Source: Dictyophora rubrovolvata (Eukaryota; Basidiomycota; Agaricomycetes; Phallales; Phallaceae). Taken from it: a stretch of DNA of 64,000 nucleotides. Position 1 is the stretch's first letter. Every line of letters begins with the position of its first letter. The position numbers and the translations under genes were made by a program. Below the pieces are notes generated by a model. The model worked only from the letters and a program-made list of their open reading frames with translations, did not search any database and had not been told where the DNA came from. Shown here piece by piece: positions 63,628 to 64,000 of this stretch. Where the stretch lies: assembly GCA_029959195.1 (NCBI GenBank), contig CP114117.1:3224001-3288000 (forward strand), in the 5' to 3' direction.

Positions 63628-64000
63628 TCAATTCAACCCTAATTCAACATACTCCCGATCAACCCAGGTAGCAAAATCAGAACCAAGTGCTGTCTCGATG
63701 GTATACTCCCGAGATTCCTCTAACGTAAGAGCTGTTGCAAAATCCGGTAAACTCACATTTTCAGATCCAAGGCCTGTGTTATTCCATGTTCCGAAAAGGA
63801 CATGGTCTGTACGGTTATCGCCTGGATCCCAAATAGACCAGAGTGCGGGGTTCAACTTGATATAGGTAATGTTAATAATGAGCGTTGAGTTTTTATCTCA
63901 CTCACATGTGAGCCTATTTTGGTGTTTTTGTAGATAACTCTGGTGGAATAAATATGATGTAAATTATAGTTTGACCTTCCTCACCTGGCATAATCTGGCA
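63628..64000 (-). CDS. Pectinesterase (CE8), C-terminal part, cut by the window edge
   Basis: Only the last exons are inside. Read on the minus strand: a piece ending near 63985, then VIYKNTKIGSH and, after an intron, LNPALWSIWDPGDNRTDHVL, FGTWNNTGLGS, and FATALTLEESREYTIETALG with SDFATWV at the end. The pattern (V-x-Y-x-N-x3-G ... W ... FxExxNTGxG ... FA-x-L-x-E-x3-YT-x6-GSD-x2-W) is that of fungal pectin methylesterases, secreted enzymes that demethylate plant pectin. The catalytic Asp/Gln residues and signal peptide lie outside. Confidence 0.8.

Overview
The window looks like nuclear DNA of a mushroom-forming basidiomycete (Agaricomycetes). Genes are cut by many short (about 50-60 bp) GT-AG introns. 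The gene content is fungal: TFIIS, a DHHC palmitoyltransferase, an Eos1-like protein, fungalysin, an Atg22-like transporter, beta-tubulin, an LSH/Irc5-type remodeler and a pectinesterase. A DUF6589-like remnant and a RecQ-like helicase fragment are typical of agaricomycete repeat islands. No prokaryotic or organellar features were seen.

Layout. 0-8.3 kb: DHHC acyltransferase (-, runs off the left edge), short-chain dehydrogenase SDR-1 (-), TFIIS (-), then a divergently transcribed Eos1-like membrane protein (+). 9.5-20.6 kb: a repeat island holding a broken RecQ-like helicase, a fold-back DNA element, a DUF6589-like remnant, LTR-like fossils and several inverted repeats. Inside the island sits a four-gene intronless cluster (A-, B-, B'+, A'+; 14.9-17.7 kb) of an unrecognised family arranged as a palindrome. 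20.9-28.2 kb: a 10-exon gene for a 1123-aa protein of unknown function, an F-box protein and a decayed locus. 29.4-40.7 kb: two inverted copies of a salicylate-hydroxylase-like FAD monooxygenase enclosing a glutathione S-transferase and the LSH-type remodeler. 42-64 kb: a small orphan gene, beta-tubulin, a secreted lipase, a nucleotidyltransferase-fold protein, fungalysin, an Atg22-like transporter, a leukotriene-A4-hydrolase-type aminopeptidase, SDR-2 (inverted paralog of SDR-1) and the C-terminal end of a pectinesterase.

How the genes may work together. The monooxygenase/GST/monooxygenase group suggests aromatic-compound oxidation followed by glutathione conjugation. Lipase, fungalysin and pectinesterase are secreted degradative enzymes. 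The recurring theme is inverted paralogy: SDR-1/SDR-2, FMO-1/FMO-2, A-B/B'-A' and several repeats all occur as inverted pairs. The A-B-B'-A' cluster, framed by inverted repeats, is the best candidate for something undescribed. Exon borders were read by eye from splice signals, frame continuity and paralog comparison; no searches were run.
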